64,000 nucleotides of DNA from ZLKRG08 sp046091905. GTDB taxonomy: Bacteria; Actinomycetota; Actinomycetes; Nanopelagicales; Nanopelagicaceae. Position numbers and translations under genes: made by a program. The stretch spans positions 3,301 through 67,300 of the forward strand of contig JBJTCN010000076.1 in NCBI GenBank assembly GCA_046091905.1, read 5' to 3'. The stretch's first letter is position 1; each line of letters opens with the position of its first letter. Shown one piece after another: positions 60,245 through 64,000 of the stretch. The notes under the pieces are model-generated. The model searched no databases. It saw nothing but the letters and a program-made list of their open reading frames with translations, and was not told the origin of the DNA.

Positions 60245-63200
60245 TTAACGTGTAAACGCTTCCTGCATTAGAGCTTTCTGCTCATCTTCATGCAGGTGAT
60301 GATTTCCAGTTGCCGGTGATGCAGTTGCGCGGCGCGATACTCGACGAAGTGCACGGCCACCAAATCCTGGACCACCAAATTGTTCTGAAGTACGTAGCGC
60401 AATAAATGACCATGGACCTTGGTTTGCTGGTTCATCTTGCACCCAAAGTAAATTCGCATTTGGATGCTTTGCCGCAATCTCTGCCATGTCTCTTGCCGGA
60501 AGTGGATAGAGCAGCTCTACGCGAACAATCGCAGTCGAGGTCTCTTGTAACTTCTCGCGCTCTGTAATTAAATCGTAGTAGACGCGACCAGAGCAGAAGA
60601 TTACGCGAGATGCATTTACAACTGATGGATCATCAATAACTTTTTGGAAGCTACCATTTGTAAAGTCTTCAACTTTTGAAGTTGCAGCCTTTAGACGAAG
60701 TAGCGATTTAGGCGAGAAATAAACCATTGGACGCTTTGCTGGATTCTTGATGTGCCAACGCATTACATGGAAGAACTGCGCTGGAGTAGTTGGTTGCACG
60801 ATGGTCATATTCTGTTCTGCGCAAAGCTGTAAGTAACGTTCGATACGCGCTGAAGAGTGATCCGGGCCTTGACCTTCATAACCATGTGGCAGCGCCAAAA
60901 CTACAGAGGAGCGCTCACCCCACTTCTGCAGCGCAGAAGAGACAAATTCATCGATGATGGTTTGAGCACCGTTAGCGAAATCGCCGAATTGGCCTTCCCA
61001 AATAACTAACGCCTCTGGGCGAATTGTTGAGTAGCCATACTCAAAGCCCATTGCTGCATATTCAGAGAGCAATGAATCCACTACGAAGAATTGTGAATCA
61101 TAATTTGTTAGCGCACGAAGCGGCGTCCACTCATTTCCGTTTTCGCGATCAATTACAACTGCATGGCGATGGCTAAATGTGCCACGACGTGCATCTTGAC
61201 CTGCAATACGTACTGGATGCCCATCAATTAACAAAGATCCATAAGTAAGGATTTCGCCCATACCCCAATCAATAGTGCCATCTTTAATCATCTCAACACG
61301 TTTTTGTAGCTGTGGCAATAACTTTTGATGAACTGTAAATCCTTCCGGAATCGCAATTTGAGTTTCTGCAATCTTTTCAATTACCAACTTGCTAACCGCA
61401 GTGGCATTATCTTGTGGCTCTGCAGTCGATGGGATCTTCCATTCTGGAGATTCAGGTTCAACGTTATGCACTGCAGCATAAATAGATTCAAGTTCTGCAT
61501 GGAACTCTTTTGAAATCTGATCGTTTTCGTCAGCCGTGATATCGCCGCGACCTACGAGCGCCTCTGCATAAAGTGCACGAGTGGTGCGCTTTGCGTCAAT
61601 TAACTTATACATCTGTGGTTGAGTGAAACTTGGCTCGTCACCTTCATTATGGCCACGACGGCGGTAGCAAACTAAATCAATCACGACATCTTTATTGAAT
61701 GTTTGGCGATATTCAAAGGCCCAACGCGCAACGCGAACGCAAGCTTCAGGATCATCACCATTTACATGAAAGACCGGCGCATTAATCATCTTGGCAATAT
61801 CAGTTGAATAACGCGCAGAGCGAGAAGCATGTGGTGAGGTAGTAAAACCAACTTGGTTATTAACCACGATATGAACGGTGCCTCCAGTGCGATAACCACT
61901 TAACTGGCCCATCTGCAAGGTTTCCATATTTACGCCTTGACCAGCAAAAGAGGCATCTCCGTGTAGCAAAATTGGCATCACGTTATATGCATTCTTCACA
62001 TTTAGCTTGTCCTGCTTTGCGCGAACAATGCCTTCGAGTACTGGGTTAACTGCTTCTAAATGTGAAGGGTTTGCTGCTAAATAAATCTTGGTCGTTGCAC
62101 CATTTGCAGCGGTGAACACACCTTCGGTACCTAAGTGATACTTAACATCGCCAGAACCTTGAACTTGATTCTCTTGGTAATGGCCTTCGAACTCTTGGAA
62201 AATCTGGCCATGTGGTTTGCCAGCGATATTTGCCAGAACATTTAAACGACCACGGTGTGGCATACCGATGCAAACTTCTTCAAGTTTTTGATCAGCCGCA
62301 TTGCCGATTAACGCATCCAACAGGGGAATTACCGCTTCGCCACCTTCAAGTGAGAAGCGCTTCTGTCCCACGAATTTTGTTTGCAAGAAAGTTTCAAATG
62401 CTTCAGCGCTATTTAATTTGCGCAATACATGAATCTGTTCTTCTTTAGGTAACTTCGGCGCGCCAACTTCTACCATTTTCTGAATAAAGTTGCGTTCAAC
62501 CGGATCGTCAATAAACATGTATTCAATACCGATGGTGCGGCAATATGAGTTGCGCAAAATTCCCAAAATATCGCGCAGCTTCATGAAATCTTTGCCGCCA
62601 AAACCTGCGGTAGGGAAGGTGCGATCCAAATCCCATAGTGATAATCCATGTGATTCCACATCAAGATCTGGATGTGAACGCATCACGAATTCAAGTGGAT
62701 CAACATCAGCCATCAAGTGACCGCTCACGCGATATGCATTAATTAGTTCAAGAACGCGCTCTGATTTTGCAACTAAATCTTCTTCCGGCGCGACATCAGT
62801 TGCCCAACGAATTGGAACATAAGGAATACGTAGCGCGCTAAATACAGAGTCATAGAAGGCATCAGATAACAACAATTCGTGAATGCGCTTTAGGAAATCT
62901 CCAGAAGTTGCACCTTGAATAATGCGGTGATCGTAGGTAGAGGTAAGTGTTACAACCTTGCTAATACCGAGCTTGTTTAAAGTCTCTTCACTTGATCCCT
63001 GGAATTCTGCTGGGTAATCCATTGCGCCAACACCAAGAATCAAACCTTGGCCTTGCACCAAGCGTGGGACTGAGTGAACAGTTCCGATGGTTCCAGGGTT
63101 GGTTAACGAAACAGTTGTGCCTGCGAAATCTTCAACAGTCAGTGCACCATTTCTCGCCTTCTTCACTGTTGCTTCATAAGCTGCCCAGAACTGACCGAAA

Positions 63201-63982
63201 TCCATTGCTTCGCAGCCCTTAATTGATGGCACTAGCAACTGACGTGAGCCATCATCTTTTGCTAAATCAATTGCGATACCCAAATTGATATGTTCTGGAT
63301 GTCCAACCGCAGGCTTGCCATCTAATTCGGTAAAGAATGCATTCATCTCTGGCATCTGCTTGATTGCTTCGATCATTGCAAATGCAACTAGATGCGTAAA
63401 GGAAACTTTGCCACCGCGAGTGCGCTTTAAGTGATTATTAATCACGATGCGGTTATCAACTAATAATTTTGCCGGAACAGCACGAACACTGGTCGCAGTC
63501 GGTACAGATAAAGAAGCTTCCATTGATTGCACTACGCGACCTGCGACACCACGAAGCGGCTCTACTCGCGCAGAACTTGGCGCGGCTACCACTGGCGCAG
63601 GTTTAACTTGCGGATCAGCAGGTGTAGGTACCGGCTTATTACGATTATTTAAAACTTGTTGTTGCGCAACTGGTGTAGTTGGTGCAATGGGTGTAGCTGC
63701 AACTGCGACTGGAGCGACTGGTGTTGCAACTGGCGCAGGTTTAGGCACTGCAGCTCTCGGAGTTGGTGGAACGCCACCATTTGGTGCAGTCGGAAGTGCG
63801 CTACCTACCTGTGCATTAGATACATTGCTATTTGTTGCTCCTTGCTGCGGAACTCCGGACACCATTCCATTTTTCTTAAAGTACTCAACCCAAGCTGGGT
63901 CAACAGAGTTAGGATCTTTTTGATACGACTCGAACATCTCGTCTACGAGCCATTCGTTGGCTCCGAGATCGCCGTTGGTCAC
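60245..63982 (-). CDS. kgd: Multifunctional 2-oxoglutarate decarboxylase/dehydrogenase (Kgd/OdhA type)
   Basis: 1245-aa fusion typical of actinobacteria: short E1 N-terminal segment (about 1-40, NEWLVDEMFESYQKDPNSVDPAWVEYF), Pro/Ala/Val-rich linker (about 45-140), E2-like acyltransferase domain (about 145-385) with the active STYDHRIIQGA, and the thiamine-dependent E1 (about 410-1245) with MPHRGRLNVLANI and the ThDP region GDASFAGQGV. It serves the TCA cycle together with lipoyl-bearing E2p and E3 in relatives. GTG start; TAATAT ends 7 nt upstream, suggesting leaderless mRNA. The gene is complete in the window. Confidence 0.95.
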   Translation of the reverse strand: MTNGDLGANEWLVDEMFESYQKDPNSVDPAWVEYFKKNGMVSGVPQQGATNSNVSNAQVGSALPTAPNGGVPPTPRAAVPKPAPVATPVAPVAVAATPIAPTTPVAQQQVLNNRNKPVPTPADPQVKPAPVVAAPSSARVEPLRGVAGRVVQSMEASLSVPTATSVRAVPAKLLVDNRIVINNHLKRTRGGKVSFTHLVAFAMIEAIKQMPEMNAFFTELDGKPAVGHPEHINLGIAIDLAKDDGSRQLLVPSIKGCEAMDFGQFWAAYEATVKKARNGALTVEDFAGTTVSLTNPGTIGTVHSVPRLVQGQGLILGVGAMDYPAEFQGSSEETLNKLGISKVVTLTSTYDHRIIQGATSGDFLKRIHELLLSDAFYDSVFSALRIPYVPIRWATDVAPEEDLVAKSERVLELINAYRVSGHLMADVDPLEFVMRSHPDLDVESHGLSLWDLDRTFPTAGFGGKDFMKLRDILGILRNSYCRTIGIEYMFIDDPVERNFIQKMVEVGAPKLPKEEQIHVLRKLNSAEAFETFLQTKFVGQKRFSLEGGEAVIPLLDALIGNAADQKLEEVCIGMPHRGRLNVLANIAGKPHGQIFQEFEGHYQENQVQGSGDVKYHLGTEGVFTAANGATTKIYLAANPSHLEAVNPVLEGIVRAKQDKLNVKNAYNVMPILLHGDASFAGQGVNMETLQMGQLSGYRTGGTVHIVVNNQVGFTTSPHASRSARYSTDIAKMINAPVFHVNGDDPEACVRVARWAFEYRQTFNKDVVIDLVCYRRRGHNEGDEPSFTQPQMYKLIDAKRTTRALYAEALVGRGDITADENDQISKEFHAELESIYAAVHNVEPESPEWKIPSTAEPQDNATAVSKLVIEKIAETQIAIPEGFTVHQKLLPQLQKRVEMIKDGTIDWGMGEILTYGSLLIDGHPVRIAGQDARRGTFSHRHAVVIDRENGNEWTPLRALTNYDSQFFVVDSLLSEYAAMGFEYGYSTIRPEALVIWEGQFGDFANGAQTIIDEFVSSALQKWGERSSVVLALPHGYEGQGPDHSSARIERYLQLCAEQNMTIVQPTTPAQFFHVMRWHIKNPAKRPMVYFSPKSLLRLKAATSKVEDFTNGSFQKVIDDPSVVNASRVIFCSGRVYYDLITEREKLQETSTAIVRVELLYPLPARDMAEIAAKHPNANLLWVQDEPANQGPWSFIALRTSEQFGGPGFGGRALRRVSRRATASPATGNHHLHEDEQKALMQEAFTR

Positions 63983-63989
63983 GGGTTGA

Positions 63990-63995
63990 ATATTA
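63990..63995 (-). promoter_or_regulatory. -10 hexamer of a leaderless kgd promoter
   Basis: Minus strand TAATAT, seven bases, then GTG at 63982. Any -35 lies beyond the window edge. Confidence 0.5.
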
Positions 63996-64000
63996 CTTAA

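Noticed and set aside
63447..63923. 158-codon plus-strand ORF opposite the kgd N-terminal region
   Set aside because: It is the mirror of the Pro/Ala-rich linker and shows Thr/Gly/Ala low complexity.
1..64000. CRISPR arrays, insertion sequences, prophage or attachment sites
   Set aside because: No spaced repeats, transposase or integrase motifs or terminal inverted repeats were seen; the only repeats are short tandem ones already listed.

Overview
The window is chromosomal DNA of an actinobacterium (Actinomycetota) with an unusually low GC content for the phylum (mid-40s % by eye). The gene content is diagnostic: MshA (mycothiol), CarD, the SenX3-RegX3-PhoU set, a SigR/SigH sigma factor with a zinc anti-sigma factor, DUF3263, MurT/GatD, nickel superoxide dismutase with its SodX protease, and a fused Kgd/OdhA-type 2-oxoglutarate enzyme. 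Local order also matches the phylum (mshA-gpm-senX3-regX3; lpqE-carD-ispD-ispF-cysS-rlmB). Tight packing, many 1-11 nt overlaps and low GC suggest a streamlined lineage such as freshwater Nanopelagicales (acI) or a relative. That placement is inference, and a respiratory nitrate reductase would be unusual there.

Layout. 1-8.6 kb: narGHJ on the minus strand (narJ cut by the window edge, narI outside), divergent from two nitrate/nitrite MFS transporters; a DosR/DevR-like palindrome lies between them. 8.6-14.1 kb: Fur-family regulator, YgfZ, a 38-residue membrane peptide, a nitrobindin-like barrel, asparaginase and a secreted metzincin. 14.1-18.7 kb: mshA, gpmA, phoU, senX3, regX3 with a PHO-box-like repeat. 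18.7-21.8 kb: lpqE-like lipoprotein, carD, a degenerate IspD-like protein, a zinc ribbon protein and true ispD. 21.8-29.7 kb: a long minus-strand block with a 2-oxoacid dehydrogenase E1alpha/E1beta/E2 set, a SorC-type regulator, GutM, a glucitol-family PTS and a SAF-domain oxidoreductase. 29.8-33.7 kb: HPr, ispF, cysS, rlmB, SGNH hydrolase, then tRNA-Thr. 33.8-45.7 kb: mixed metabolic genes (flavin protein, NDH-2, photolyase/TspO group, VKOR, carbonic anhydrase, MurT/GatD, PLP decarboxylase). 45.7-51.4 kb: a 350-bp non-coding gap with RNA-like inverted repeats, a DUF2342 protein, a 55-residue membrane peptide, a UPF0182 membrane protein, initiator tRNA and a PAQR protein. 51.4-56.9 kb: copA, hisN, rsgA, aroA. 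56.9-64 kb: SRAP, sigH-rsrA, thioesterase, sodN/sodX, kgd.

Two themes connect the genes. One is redox and oxygen control: a DosR-like box at nar, SigH-type promoters at 57.68 kb and 47.5 kb, mycothiol synthesis, NiSOD, VKOR and NDH-2. The other is a regular promoter grammar: about twenty genes have a -10-like hexamer ending exactly 6 or 7 nt before the start codon and no Shine-Dalgarno sequence, which predicts leaderless mRNAs and fixes several start codons.

The most unusual items are: a PTS EIIB/EIIC pair split and in swapped order, next to an E2 protein that has lost its catalytic His; an IspD-like pseudoenzyme behind carD; a SenX3 without membrane segments; a sodN gene preceded by an in-frame 22-codon ORF; and the structured gap near 45.9 kb. 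No insertion sequence, prophage or CRISPR array is visible.
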